Shown one piece after another: positions 43,721 to 54,927 of a stretch of DNA of 64,000 nucleotides. A model generated the notes under the pieces. The model was given only the letters and a program-made list of their open reading frames with translations. It was not told the origin of the DNA and did not search any database. Positions within the stretch are counted from its first letter, which is position 1; every line of letters starts with the position of its first letter. A program made the position numbers and the translations under genes. Source of the DNA: Aurantiochytrium sp. KH105 (Eukaryota > Sar > Bigyra > Thraustochytrida > Thraustochytriidae); contig BGKB01000205.1 of the NCBI GenBank assembly GCA_003116975.1, forward strand, positions 64,625 through 128,624, in the 5' to 3' direction.

Positions 43721-46700
43721 GTTTCTTTCTCTGCCAGCCAGCTCACAGTGAGGGGCTTTTCCGGAAGCAAAGGAAACGGGAAAAAGAAAAGAAAAAACGC
43801 CTCGGACAACGTAACAAAATGTTACAGATACAGTTGTGGGATGAGTTCTGCCTAACCCGCATATGAAAGCTAGCAGCTTGTCTGGAGCTGTGGGTCCAAT
43901 CTCGGGTCTCAGCAGCCTGCACGCCTGCCTGTTCTAGCTGCAGCACGATTGCGCAGTGCGACGCCGGATCCATTCCAAGCGACGGAGGCGCGGAGCGTTA
44001 CTGCGAAAGGGCAACGATCCGGCTTGCCTATTTTGTCTACCTTTCTGGCCAGTGGAGTCCGCGCGCGCCCAAAAGACAAAAATTTTGTACGATGCGGCAG
44101 CAGCCAACTGCTGCGGCGTGGCGCGCGCGGAGAGTGGACACAAAAGATAGAATGTATGCGTTGCATGTGGCCTACTGTCTCATCCCGCGCCTCATCCGCA
44201 TGCTCAACAGCCAGCAGCAGCCAGTCAGGAGAGGCAAGCAAATGCGAAGCCTAAATTTCTAAAAAGAGCGACGAGGCAGCTCGTTCACCAGGCTCATGAG
44301 GCGGCAAGGCAACCAAGATTGGGCAGGTACTGGAGGAACTGACTGCCCAAGCGCCGAAGGCAAGCAGCGTTCGGCCTGCTTCGCGAAGAAAACTCGTTTG
44401 GCGGCACGAGACGGGCCAGCGAGGATCCGCACGCGCTGTTGGACTCCGTCGACGCGGCGTCCTGCTTGCGCGCCTGCGCCGTCTTTGCGCCCACAAAGAC
44501 TCGCCTCGGGATCAGTCGGGCGTCGGCCGCGGCCGCCGGGGAGGACTTTTCTTAACCATACAGGCCCTTAAGCCAAGACCCTAGGCCCCATTAGCGGACG
44601 TTTCCTTGAGAGTCCAGACTAGCCTTGCTGACGTCGCGCTCGCCTTGCACTGGCTTGCAGGGTGCTGCACAAGGCATGGTCCCTCTGGCTATGCATGGAG
44701 AAACCGCAAATCAATCAATCAAGTTAGACACACCAGCAGCAGCCAGGCAGGCGCAGCTGCGGTGGCATGATTTCATACATGCATGCGCGGGTTCATGCCA
44801 GCCAGACTTGTATACTAGGCCATCTGCACCAATTGCGTCTCGAAAAAAATTAAAAGAAAATTTGATTTAGGCCCTAACTCCACTTTCCACGGTGGAGCCT
44901 CGCGTCGCGTCGGCTTGCGTCGAATCGCATCGCGTCGCACCGCATCGCATCGAATTCTTCTGGCCTTTCCAACCGAGTTGAGCTAGTCACTGAGATCCAT
45001 CTTCCTCCCGACGCCTCCGAAGACCGCAGCGGCAGGCGTAGCACAGACGGCAACTGCGGCGACGGCAGCTGGCAGCTCACGGCCTCTCGTCACCTGTCGT
45101 CTCCCAGCGACCACCATAGTTGGTAAGGGCCTCCGTCTTCCAGCACCGCCCGCAGCAGGTCGCCGAGGCTTTGTTTGCCCTCGCTACCTTCTCGTTTCAT
45201 CGCCTGCCTCACCCTTGGAGGCGGCAGGCAGCCCGGCTGCACAGCTGCTGCCGGCTGCTGCTGCGACAGCGCAGCGGGCTCAGGCTGCACGCCATGCCAT
45301 GAATGAGTCCACACGGGTGTGCGGCGGTCTGAGAGGCTGCAAACGGAGGCGTGCGCTCGACTCGGAGAGCGCGCGACGCGTCAGGGCGGCTTTGCGGCGC
45401 GCGCCTGCAGCGTCAGCTAGCGAGAGAACGAGCAAGCACGAAAAGGTGCGTGCGCCGATTTCATTCACGGCGTTTGGCGGGACGAGCAACTAATTTCTCC
45501 TCTGGCACGCAGCCAGGGCGACGAGAAGGTTGAACCCTGCGCGTGCCTGCCGCTGCCGACAGCAATGGTCGCGCGCAGCGAGACGGCAGAGGCAGCTGTT
45601 GCGAGCTAGCTGGCTAGCTAGCTAGCTCGCTGCGGCCACGAAGGCGGCGGACGCGGTCTGGCTTCATGAGCGGCGAGATCTGATTGATTGGCTGGCGGGC
45701 GATCGATCGATCATTCGCGTGGTCGACAAATGACGGAAAAGGCCAGGTGGGCCGGCTGCGGTTGGCGGCCCCAGGGGTGTGCGCTGCGACTGCAGTGGTG
45801 CAACTCAGCCTGGAAAGAATAGAAAAATTCTTTTTTTGTTTTGTTTTTTTCAGATGTCGTATAGGCTACGCGCTCGTCGCTGCCTACGCGCAGTGTGGGT
45901 CCAGATGAAGGAAAGCCCCGCACTGTCGACAGCCCCCTCACGGAGGTCCCACACCTCTCCGAGGTAGGTCAACTGCGTGCCTCAGGTGCACCATTCATTC
46001 ACGATAGCGCGGAGCCCTCACCAAGCCATTGTACCTGCCTGTCCTTTCGAAGCTAGCGTGCGCATCAGCCGCAGCCGGACGTTGTTGGCCTCATCACTCT
46101 TTAGGGCCGGAACCGGACGGCATTCTCGCGCCGAATGGGAGCCGAAGGTCACCGATCAACCTATCTCTCAGCGCGAGGCTCGACTAGCCGGGGTCCGGAA
46201 TCAACCAATCAATCATCCATGTATCGCGCCTTCGCATTCCGCCTCCTTCTTCCTGTCTTTTGTTGGCTGCCAGGCAGCCGCAAGAAGCTAGAAAGCAGGT
46301 CAGGCCGCCTTCTGCGGGGCCCTGCTGCGCAAGCATGCACTGCATGCGATGCGGAGAGCGAGTGAGGTAAGGCTACCTGAGCCGCTGCCCCGCTCAAGCT
46401 GCAGCTGCCGGCCCAGGTGCAATCCAAGGCATTCATTGCACGCCTGTCCGGGTCAGGACTCCGCGTGAAAGCGTGGTGTTCATAGCCATGACGACGGCCT
46501 GCGCCATACGGGGTAGACCGGCGGGCGTCTAGTCAAGGCATCTCGGCGAGTGTGTACGCACAAGCCTGCTGGCTTGTTGGCTGCTGGGCTGGTTGCAGCT
46601 GGCTGGGTGTGTTGGCAGGCAGGCAGGCAAGGCCACAGAGGCTGTCGTCGTGCGTTGCGGTCCCAAGCGGTCGCGCATCGCGCCACGAGCAGGCAGGGAC

Positions 46701-47839
46701 TGCAGTCTCGGCGATGACGGTCTTTCTCTGCGATCTCTGCAAGCCAAAGCGTGTGAATTGCACGGCATGGCGTTCGCTGATGAAACCGCATTGCACTCAC
46801 TTGCAGGTCTCCGGCTGAATAGATTGCATGCAACCAGGACCTTGCGTGCATCCAAGGCACGCAAACAAGCGAGAAGGCGAGTGCAACCGCACCAGGCAAT
46901 GCAAGGCAGGCTAAACCAAGCCGAGGCAGGTGAGTGTGTTCTTGTCAATGGCCGTGGTGGACGGCAATGTACCTTATACGCGCCGCCTGCATCGACTCCA
47001 CCGTGGACCGGGACTTGCTTGCCTGGTTGGAATTGACAGTGAATACACGCTTGTTGCCTGCCGCCGCCACCCTTGCGCCGCCAGCCTGCTCGCTCCGTTC
47101 CCGCCGTGCCGCTGCGGCCGCGCTCGGCCCGAGCTCGCGGAGGTTGCGGAGCTAGCGGCCTCGGCCCGAGGCAGGTGGCGGCGGCGGGCGAGCGGACCCT
47201 CGGCGGCGGCGACTCGTCACCGGCGTCGGAGTTCCTGCTGGCCGTGGCTCCTGCCGCTGCTTCCAAAGCAGGGCGGCGGCGCAACAAAGGGGAGTCTGGG
47301 CCCAGGCGGTGCCGCACACATGGCGCAAGTGAAGGCCGCGCAGGCGCAGCAGGCGAGGCGAGGTGGCGCCCGCGCGCAGGTGCGTCTGCAGCGCAGCGCA
47401 GCACAGGGCAGGGCAGGGCAGGGCAGAGCAGAGCAGATCAGAGCAGGCGGCGCCCTACGGCGGGCAGGCGGGTGGTGGAGCCGCGGCTTGAGGAGAAAGG
47501 CAGGCGAGGGTGGAGGCGGCACGCACGGAAAGCGGCGCGCGCTTTTTTTTTTTTAATTATTGGTGTTTTTCCTATCAATTCTTTTTCTTTCTTTACTCAT
47601 TCTCTCACTTCACACTGCGGCCTAGAGAGAAAACGCAGCGCAAACTTCCCACTGGGTCCGTACCTAGCAATAGACTAGTATACCCTATCGGTGCGGGGGG
47701 AATTTTTTAACTTCATCTATCCGTCTATTTATCTTCCAAAAGGCTTTTCTTTTCTTTTCTTTTCTTTACAATGCCCTGCCTTCCACCTAAATCCTACTCT
47801 CCCGGCTGCAGCTGCGACCTGCCGCGGTCTCAACTCTCT

Positions 47840-48002
<163 letters not shown>

Positions 48003-48739
48003 GGTATGACCACTCGCTTCTGCAGCAGCCGGGGCCTGCTTGGCCTTCCTCCACCGCGCGGAAACGCAGGCATGCAAGCAGCATGGCATTGTCTCCACCC
48101 AAACATCCACATCCTCCTGGTAGGCAGGCCATAGACCCCGCCTCGTAGATCGATCTATACCCATCTTCCTGGCTAGCTCCCTCTCCTCGCCGCCGCACTG
48201 CAGAAACAGCCGCAAACCGCCCGCCCACTATGCCGTTTGACCATTCTCCACTTGCGGCCAGCTTGCAAGACAAGACGCTGCCCCCCCTCCTCCGCCCCCC
48301 TAATCAGCGCGCGCAGTTTCGGTAGCCTTTCAGCTACCTCGCATACTATCGCAGCATCGCGCCCTCTCGCTCGCGCCCCTCTCCCTCGGGCTGATCCGCC
48401 AGCTGCACTGCAGCGACCGAGCGTGCACGGTCCGCTCGATCGCGGCGGCGCGTCGATAGGTCGATCGCGGCAGCGGCGTGCGGGCTGGAGTCAACTGGAG
48501 TCAAGCTAGCTGGCCGCGTAGCCTGGCGAGGAGTGCTGCACGCTCCCTCTGCGGTGCTTGCTCGCTAGCTATGCACGAGTAGCAGCTGGGTCTCTCTCTC
48601 TCTCTCTCTCTTGCGCCGCGCGGGCGGCGGCGTTCCGGCGCTCGCTGGACTCGGCTGGCGGCACGCACGCACGGCTGCCGTGGACGAGGGCGAGGACCTG
48701 CGCTGAGCCGCCGTGCATGGAGGCGGGGAGCGAGTAAGG

Positions 48740-48976
48740 CAGAGGCACAAGGAGGGAGGGGAAAGAAAAGGGGAAGAGGGCGCAGGCTCCAAGGAAGAAG
48801 GGCGCTGCAAGCTGGCGAAATGAAATGGAATGAAAGGAAAAGAAAGGAAAGAAAACAAAAAAAGAAAAAGGGAAAAGTTGGAAGAAAGAAGAAAAGGTAG
48901 AGTTGGAAGAAAGAGGGAGAAAGAAAAAAAGAAAAGCTAGAAAAAGAAAAGCTAAGAAAAGAAAAAAAAGCCACGC
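48740..48976 (+). repeat. Long purine-rich tract
   Basis: About 235 bases overwhelmingly A and G on the plus strand, with a short GC-rich break near 48780-48815. It lies about 270-500 bases upstream of the FCS zinc-finger gene. Confidence 0.75.
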
Positions 48977-49059
48977 GGCCTCGAGGCAAAACCACATTCA
49001 ACGCGACCTGGACACGCTCGCCACGGGCAGAGACCCCCGCGCGAGAACTCGACGCAGCG

Positions 49060-49061
<2 letters not shown>

Positions 49062-49093
<32 letters not shown>

Positions 49094-49118
49094 GAAGCAA
49101 GCGAGCGAGCGAGCGAGC
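49062..49118 (+). repeat. (AAGC)n then (GAGC)n array in the leader of the FCS zinc-finger gene
   Basis: About eight AAGC units, one AAGG variant, then five GAGC units, ending about 125 bases before the ATG at 49242. Short AAGC arrays also precede the ATG of the acetylornithine deacetylase gene. Confidence 0.85.
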
Positions 49119-49241
49119 TCGTGCGCAGACAGACCCCCTTCGCCTCGCGCCCTCGTCCCCTCGCTGCTCATCGGAGAGAAAGAAGCAGGCGACCCCCGTC
49201 AGAACCAGCAGAACCGGAGCCAGCAAGCAAACCTCGCTAGC

Positions 49242-49967
49242 ATGCAGACTCTCGCGACCAAGCGCGCGCGCGCCAGCTCAATGACGCCCGTGGCCCGCTC
49301 GTGCGGCTCGGAGGCCTCCGTGGACCCCATCGGCGAGCAGCCGCAGCGACCGTGCGCGCCCCTCGGAAGGCGCGGCGACGACGCCGCCGCCGTCTCGCCC
49401 GCGACATCGGCCAAGACCACCTTTGTTGCCTTCTCCGACTCCGACTCGGAGTGCGACGAGACAGCCTCGACGCTCTCCGTCTCGTACGAGATCCCCAGCA
49501 ACCAGCCCGCCTCGCCCTGCCTCAAGGGCCGCAGCGGACTCGCCCGCGCACTCGCCATGTCGCCGCCGCCGACCCCGACCGCAGTGACCTCGCGCTCGCT
49601 CGACTCACCAAGTGCTGTCAGACGCACCAGGTCAACGCGCTCCGTTGCCTCTGCTGACGGCGAGGAGGCGATGCTTCTGCGCCGCATCCTCAACGACAGC
49701 GACGACTCGGCCACGAAGGACATTCACTTCAAGCGCTGCGCCCATTGCAAGTGCGTCTATTCGGGCGCCGGATCCTCCGGCGGCGATGGCACATCCATGC
49801 GCCACCTCTTTTGCAGCGGCGAGTGCTACATCACATCTTTTGCCATGCTCCGGAATCGCCGCTACGTCGAACGCCAGCGTCGCCAGGAGCAGCGCCAGCG
49901 CCTGCAGCACGCCATGGATGCCTCCACCGTTACCGCCGTCAACTGCGCCAACACTCGTCTTCGCTAA
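49242..49967 (+). CDS. FCS-type (FLZ-like) zinc-finger protein
   Basis: A 241-residue Ser-rich protein. A zinc knuckle near the C-terminus has CAHC (C176, C179), 21 residues, then FCSGEC (C201, C205). This is C-x2-C-x21-C-x3-C with the FCS-x-EC signature of FCS-like zinc fingers. In plants, FLZ proteins are adaptors that bind SnRK1 kinase. After the finger comes a basic, Gln/Arg-rich helix (RYVERQRRQEQRQRLQ). The N-terminal 160 residues are disordered, with Ser-Pro and Ser-Asp sites (SDSDSE, SPPPTPT) that could be phosphorylated. The start ATG at 49242 follows a leader with AAGC repeats. The gene sits alone at the edge of the desert. A related zinc knuckle such as MYM-type is the main alternative. 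Confidence 0.68.
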   Translation: MQTLATKRARASSMTPVARSCGSEASVDPIGEQPQRPCAPLGRRGDDAAAVSPATSAKTTFVAFSDSDSECDETASTLSVSYEIPSNQPASPCLKGRSGLARALAMSPPPTPTAVTSRSLDSPSAVRRTRSTRSVASADGEEAMLLRRILNDSDDSATKDIHFKRCAHCKCVYSGAGSSGGDGTSMRHLFCSGECYITSFAMLRNRRYVERQRRQEQRQRLQHAMDASTVTAVNCANTRLR

Positions 49968-52136
49968 GCTAAGCATCGCAATGCAAGGCAAGGCAATGAA
50001 AAGCCAAAGCGTGCGAGGACCCAACCAAGCGCGCTCTTGTTCATGTTTCTCTATAAACCGTGCGGCCGCTCTCTCAAAGCACAAAATTCGAAAAGAGCAC
50101 AATCGCACATAATCGCCTGGCCTCACGCGCCGCGCGAAGCTGTCCCTTCATCGGATGCAAAGGACAAACGCCATCCGTATTTCTCTCAAGTAAATATCTC
50201 ATCCCAAGCGGCAAGGAGCGAGCGAGCAACAATCAAACAACAATCAAGAAGGGCTGAATATATATACTCACCTAAGCCGTCCGCCACGCCAGGCACGACC
50301 ATTGACCTCAGCCTGTGCGAAATTTCTTCTTTCTCGCGAAATCAAAGCGAGTGGCACGCTCTCCCTTCTTCGATGCTCCTCCTTTCCTTTTGGTTCATTC
50401 TTATTCCGTCACGTCCATCTACATCACGTCCTGTTCCTGTTTCTCTTTTTCCAATGTCAATTCCTGATGCATTCCACCCCGCGCACGCCGCCCTTCCGTC
50501 TGCCGCGCTCGCAAACGTTTCAATCCAAGTCGTGCTCTTTCGCACGCACGCATGCGAGCACGCGCGGACGCGCAAGGAAGGCGTCGCTCATGTCCATAAC
50601 ATAATATCATACACGTTACCATAATAATAAATCACATTCATCATGCTCAACTTCCCCTCTCCACGATCGAGTCGATTTCCCTTGTCCCCAGGCACCAGGT
50701 GGGTGCCCTTGAGGCCACGCGTGAGGCCGACCGTGAACGCTCTCGGGTCCTTCCAGTCGCAGCCGCAGCTGCGAGCGACTGCGACAAGCAAGCCAAGCTA
50801 AAACCGCCAGCCGCAGCCATGCTAAGCAAAAAGCTACAATACGACCCCTGCATCCACGGCGCCGAATGTGGCACGAGCCTTCGCCAGCGTGCTTTGGGCT
50901 GACCGACGATCGATTGAATGATTCACGGGTCTTCTCCACGGCGAACTCGTGAGCGCCTGCCGCGACTGCGGTCGATGCGACAATATGTGAGTGCGGACCG
51001 CGCCGCAAATTCTCCGCCCCTGCAAAGCCCCGCCCGCCGAGAAGGGGGACCCGGCCTGCCGCCGCAGCCGCTGCAGCTGCGCGCCAGGACCCAAGACTAC
51101 GACGAGATCGGTCCCGGGCCCACGTCTGTGCCGCCGACGGAGGCCGCCGAAATGCATTTCCGTCCGGGTCCTCGACCGGTTCCGAAGGCTAGAGAAAGCC
51201 AAGGTAAGGCAAGGCTAGCTTTCCGAAAGCAAGCTCGTCGTGAAAACCAGCAGCAGCAGCCAGGCGCCCGACTCTTGAGGCACGCCTTGGATGCCTGGCT
51301 GTTGCTGCTGGCAGTGGTGGCTGAAAAGTGCTTGTGGAGGACCGCTTTCAACTGGGTCCAGGTCCCCAGGCCTGCGGAACTGAGACCGCCCCCCGGCGCC
51401 GTGTGATAAAACCTCGGTGGGTGCGCGCTGCCGCTGGTGATCCTGCTGCTGCTGCCTGATGATGATGCTTTCTTTCATTCTTCTCGACGCCATGGGTGTC
51501 CACAGCCTGCCTGCACGGCCAACTCGAGTCGAGTCGAATGAAGTCGAGTCAGCCGTGGCCGGCGTTGCGCTTGCGAGCGAGCGAGCGTGCGTGATACTCT
51601 CGACTTCGTTCGGTTAGAGAATGATTCTCTTTCCCAAGAGCAGCAATGAGGAGCAGCGAGAGGGAGCAGCAGCAAGAGCAACAGCAGCAGCAGCAGCAGC
51701 AGCGTTTTTCTTTTTCTTTTTTTTTCGGAATCGACCGTCAAGACTGCGACTGCGATCGCGATGACGAGCCGCATCCGGCCGGTGCGGCTGTCACAGACCA
51801 GGCTTGTTGCCGACATGACTGCAGTCTTCTTTCCTTCTTCTTTTCCTTCTTCTTCTTCTTTTTATAGTAGTAGCTGTAGACGGGGAGGAGGAGCAACGAG
51901 AAACGCGTCTTGAGTCTCACCATCGGGAGCAAAGATGGCCCGCCAGGACCCCCGAAATGCCGAGACCCCGAAATTGGTTTGAGTGACCGTTAAAAAAAAT
52001 TAAATGACTCTGTATTTGGGGGCTCCACGGAACCCAATCTTTAGCGACCGAATCCGGAATCCGGCTATCCAGACAAACAAGCTGAGCAAGAGGAGAGCGT
52101 AGGCGAGATCGCAAGCAAGCAGGCAAGCACAGCACC
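49968..52136. other. 2.2 kb intergenic region
   Basis: Between two plus-strand genes. It holds the 3' UTR of the zinc-finger gene and the promoter of the deacetylase. It includes a TATATA patch near 50261-50268, an AT-rich patch around 50600-50640, a CAG tract (about 51673-51702) and a T-rich/TTC tract (51828-51862). Open frames here are low complexity, and I support no gene. Confidence 0.5.
51673..51702 (+). repeat. (CAG)n trinucleotide tract
   Basis: About eight consecutive CAG/AGC units in noncoding DNA, followed by a T-rich run. Confidence 0.75.
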
Positions 52137-53693
52137 ATGACTTCCGAGGCCCAGGGCCCGCAGACTGCCGCGCTCGCAGCATTCGCCGCGGTCGCCGCCG
52201 CAGCTGCGGCCGCCGTCGTGCTCCGGCGCAAGAACAGCACCGCCAAGTCGAGCGCTGGCGGCAGCAGCAGCGCAAAGGCGGACTCCGTCGACGAGCAGCT
52301 GAAAAAGCTGTACAGCTCGACGCCAGCGATCCCCGAGGCCCAAGACACCTTCAACTTGCGTCTCGACGAAGCCCGCTTCGTTGATTTCCTCGGCCGCCTC
52401 CTCGACGAGAGCGAGCACCTGCAAAATTTCCCGCCCGAGTTTATTCCCAAGGAAGATCTCGTGGTCAAGCATGTTTTGGATATCCTCAACCTGCACAGCA
52501 CCGAAAACGGCGGACCTCTTGAAATTGAGCAAGTCTCCTTCACCCCCGGACGTAGCAACCTCATCATTCGCTACCCAAGTACTGCTGCTGACAGCAAAGA
52601 TGCCCCAACCATTGGCCTCATTGGCTCCCACATGGACGTTGTCCCCGCTGTGAAGGAAAACTGGAAGCGCGACCCCTTTCATCTCCAGGTTGAGGGTGAC
52701 ATGATGTACGGCCGCGGCACTACCGACTGCCTCGGTCATATTGCACTCCTTACGCTCTTCTTTGAGGCCCTTGCCAAGAAGCGCCCCGAGACCCACGCCA
52801 ACATTGTTGCCGTCTTTATTTGCAGCGAGGAAGCCACCGACAAGCCGGGCATTGGCGTCGATGGCCTCGAACCCAAGGGGTACCTCAAGGCTCTTCAGAA
52901 CGGCACCAGCCTGTGGATCGACGCGAGCGACTCCGAGCCCTGTATCGGTACCGCCGGCGCACTGCAGTGGCACCTCAAGGCAACCGGAAAGCGATTTCAC
53001 TCTGGATTCCCCAACCTGGCAGTCAACCCCATCGAGTTGCTCACCGAGGCCTCGGCGTACTTGCAGGACAAGTTCTATGCAAAGTATGCCCCTCACCCAG
53101 AGGAGAAGCGCTTTGGCTACTTGAACCCATCAACCATCAAGCCCACGCAAATCTCGGCAGCAAAGGGCGGTCTCAATCAGATTCCCCCTACCGCGACGTT
53201 CTCGGGTGATATTCGTCTTACGCCCTTTTACGATTGTGCCGAGGTCATCGAGTCCATGAACACATGGGTCAAGGAGCTCAACGAGACGCGCTTCGCCGCC
53301 CTTGGTACGCGCGGTCCTGTTTCCAAGTACGAGCTCCCCGATGAGGATCTTATTGGCAAGTTGGAACTCGAGTGGGCTCACGATGGCGAGGAAATCCTCA
53401 TGGAAGGTATTGCCTGTAATATTGATTCCCCGGGATTTCTCGCCATTTGCGACTCCATCAAGTCGGTGCGCGGCGCCGTCAAGCCTTATTCGATTTGTGG
53501 CTCGCTCCCGCTTGTGCGCTCCATGCAGCGAGCCGGATTTGACCTTCAAATCACCGGATTTGGTGCTTCTGACGCCTACCATGCCGAAAACGAGTACTGC
53601 AGGCTTTCAGATATGCTCAACGCCTGCAAGATTCTATCCCTCTATTGCTCCAAGCTTCAGGCGTTCTACAAGTCGAAAAAGGAGTCTTCTTAA
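52137..53693 (+). CDS. Acetylornithine deacetylase-like M20 peptidase with N-terminal membrane anchor
   Basis: A 518-residue M20-family metallohydrolase closest to plant and amoebozoan acetylornithine deacetylase, which releases ornithine from N-acetylornithine in arginine synthesis. Matches include KEDLVVKHVLDILNLHST, GRSNLIIRYP, GLIGSHMDVVPA (metal His and Asp near residue 165), YGRGTTDCLGH (bridging Asp), FICSEEATD (catalytic and metal Glu pair), WHLKATGKRFHSGFPN (dimer-domain His), LNQIPPTATFSGDIRLTPF, SKYELPDE and ITGFGASDAYHAENEYC (last metal His). The first 33 residues contain an Ala-rich hydrophobic segment followed by LRRK, like a tail-in membrane anchor or organelle signal, absent in most relatives. 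ATG 52137 is the first start and follows an AAGC-rich leader. CNDP-type dipeptidases are more distant. Confidence 0.85.
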   Translation: MTSEAQGPQTAALAAFAAVAAAAAAAVVLRRKNSTAKSSAGGSSSAKADSVDEQLKKLYSSTPAIPEAQDTFNLRLDEARFVDFLGRLLDESEHLQNFPPEFIPKEDLVVKHVLDILNLHSTENGGPLEIEQVSFTPGRSNLIIRYPSTAADSKDAPTIGLIGSHMDVVPAVKENWKRDPFHLQVEGDMMYGRGTTDCLGHIALLTLFFEALAKKRPETHANIVAVFICSEEATDKPGIGVDGLEPKGYLKALQNGTSLWIDASDSEPCIGTAGALQWHLKATGKRFHSGFPNLAVNPIELLTEASAYLQDKFYAKYAPHPEEKRFGYLNPSTIKPTQISAAKGGLNQIPPTATFSGDIRLTPFYDCAEVIESMNTWVKELNETRFAALGTRGPVSKYELPDEDLIGKLELEWAHDGEEILMEGIACNIDSPGFLAICDSIKSVRGAVKPYSICGSLPLVRSMQRAGFDLQITGFGASDAYHAENEYCRLSDMLNACKILSLYCSKLQAFYKSKKESS

Positions 53694-54096
53694 GGCGAAC
53701 CCTGGCCGCTGGCTTGCGATCTCGTTCCAGCGTAGTCTATGATCAATCATGCCTTTCTTTTGGTAAACAACATTTTTGCACGCACCTCTTCATCTCTCTC
53801 TCTCTCTCTCTCCCTCTTTGACAACGCGCCCTTCATTGCAACATGACAATGAGAACAAAACACAACAATGATATATCTTCAAGTGTACAGCTTGTCTCAA
53901 AGCACAAGAGCTAATATTGCAAATGGGCCAAAAAATCCTCGCGTCTTGACGGGAGGACCAAAGAGCGCGCGCAAATTTTGCCGCCGCCGCGCAGCGTGCG
54001 ACGAACCCGTCTGTACACACTTGAGCCCGCCCTAAAAATAACATTTAGAACAACGAGCAAGCAAAGATAAGTCCGAGCACCCACGTCTTCATCGAC
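53694..54096. other. Convergent 3' intergenic region with (TC)n
   Basis: A 403-base convergent gap. A CT run lies at about 53791-53812. No gene is seen. Confidence 0.55.
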
Positions 54097-54927
54097 TCAA
54101 GGTTTAATCTCTCGCCCCACGTCGTCCGCGAGACCGCAAATACTACGATCCGGATGGAGACCCTGCGAAATGCCCTTATTGATTCGCTCTGCTCGACGTG
54201 CCATGAAAAGGTCGAATCCAGGCGTCTCGCGCAGTATCCCCACTGTAATCGGATTGCCATCGAGTTGCAAGAGGTGGATCTCTGTCTTTGCAAAAATCTC
54301 ACTTGGCACACTTGCTAGCTGGTTGTTGCGCGCCTTGAGACACTTTAGCTTGGTCATCTCACCCATGGCTGGTGGCAAGGTTTGCACGGCATTGTCATCA
54401 ATGTCGAGCTCTTCGAGGGCCTGCAGCGCCTCAAAACCGAATGAAGGCGCGAAACCCGTGATTCGATTATGAGAAAGATTTGCCAATGCCGTACACGGCG
54501 GTAGCGCCAGGCGCGGATGCCCCACCTCACCTTCGAAGGCGTTATACGAAAGGTCAAGCTTTTTCAGCTTTTGCCGAGGCAGCACCGCTGCCACCGTGTG
54601 CAACTTGTTGTGGTCCGCAAGTAGCGTGTGCAATTCGCTCAAATGGATGAGCTCCATGGGAAGCTCCTGCAGCGCATTACAGCTCAGCCGCAGGCTCTGC
54701 AGTTTCATGAGAACTCCAATCTGCGATGTCAGGTTCTCCAAGGCGTTCCCACTGAGGTCGAGGCTTCGTAGCCTGTCTCCGAGCAGCCACACCTCCGCCG
54801 GGACGCGCGTCAGCTTGCACTTGGCCAGCACCAGTCTGCCAGTCTTGCCGCCCGTCTCCACTGCGCCGCTTACGCCGCCCTTGCTCTTGTCCGCCGTCGT
54901 CAGCGCCGTCGACGAGGAGGTCCCCAT
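54097..54927 (-). CDS. LRRC57: LRRC57-like leucine-rich-repeat protein with N-myristoylation signal
   Basis: A 276-residue short-LRR protein. The ATG at 54927 begins MGTSSS, which fits the N-myristoylation consensus (Gly2, Ser at 6), as in animal LRRC57 (MGNSAL). Repeats run from about residue 30 to 235: LRSLDLSGNALENL, LQSLRLSCNALQELP, LKKLDLSYNAFEG, LEELDIDDNAVQTLPP, LKCLKARNNQLASVPSEI. The terminal block IHLLQLDGNPI followed by GFDLFMARRAERI matches LRRC57 ICLLAVEGNLF followed by GYDKYMERFTATK. Length is slightly above the animal protein (about 239). Function in animals is poorly known; membrane attachment by myristate is expected. The TTG two codons upstream is not a start. Confidence 0.78.
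   Translation of the reverse strand: MGTSSSTALTTADKSKGGVSGAVETGGKTGRLVLAKCKLTRVPAEVWLLGDRLRSLDLSGNALENLTSQIGVLMKLQSLRLSCNALQELPMELIHLSELHTLLADHNKLHTVAAVLPRQKLKKLDLSYNAFEGEVGHPRLALPPCTALANLSHNRITGFAPSFGFEALQALEELDIDDNAVQTLPPAMGEMTKLKCLKARNNQLASVPSEIFAKTEIHLLQLDGNPITVGILRETPGFDLFMARRAERINKGISQGLHPDRSICGLADDVGREIKP

Noticed and set aside
42634-43809. A 391-codon minus-strand frame in the desert
   Set aside because: Phe/Leu-rich and Arg/Ala-rich strings produced by pyrimidine tracts and GC-rich DNA; no domain and no supported start.
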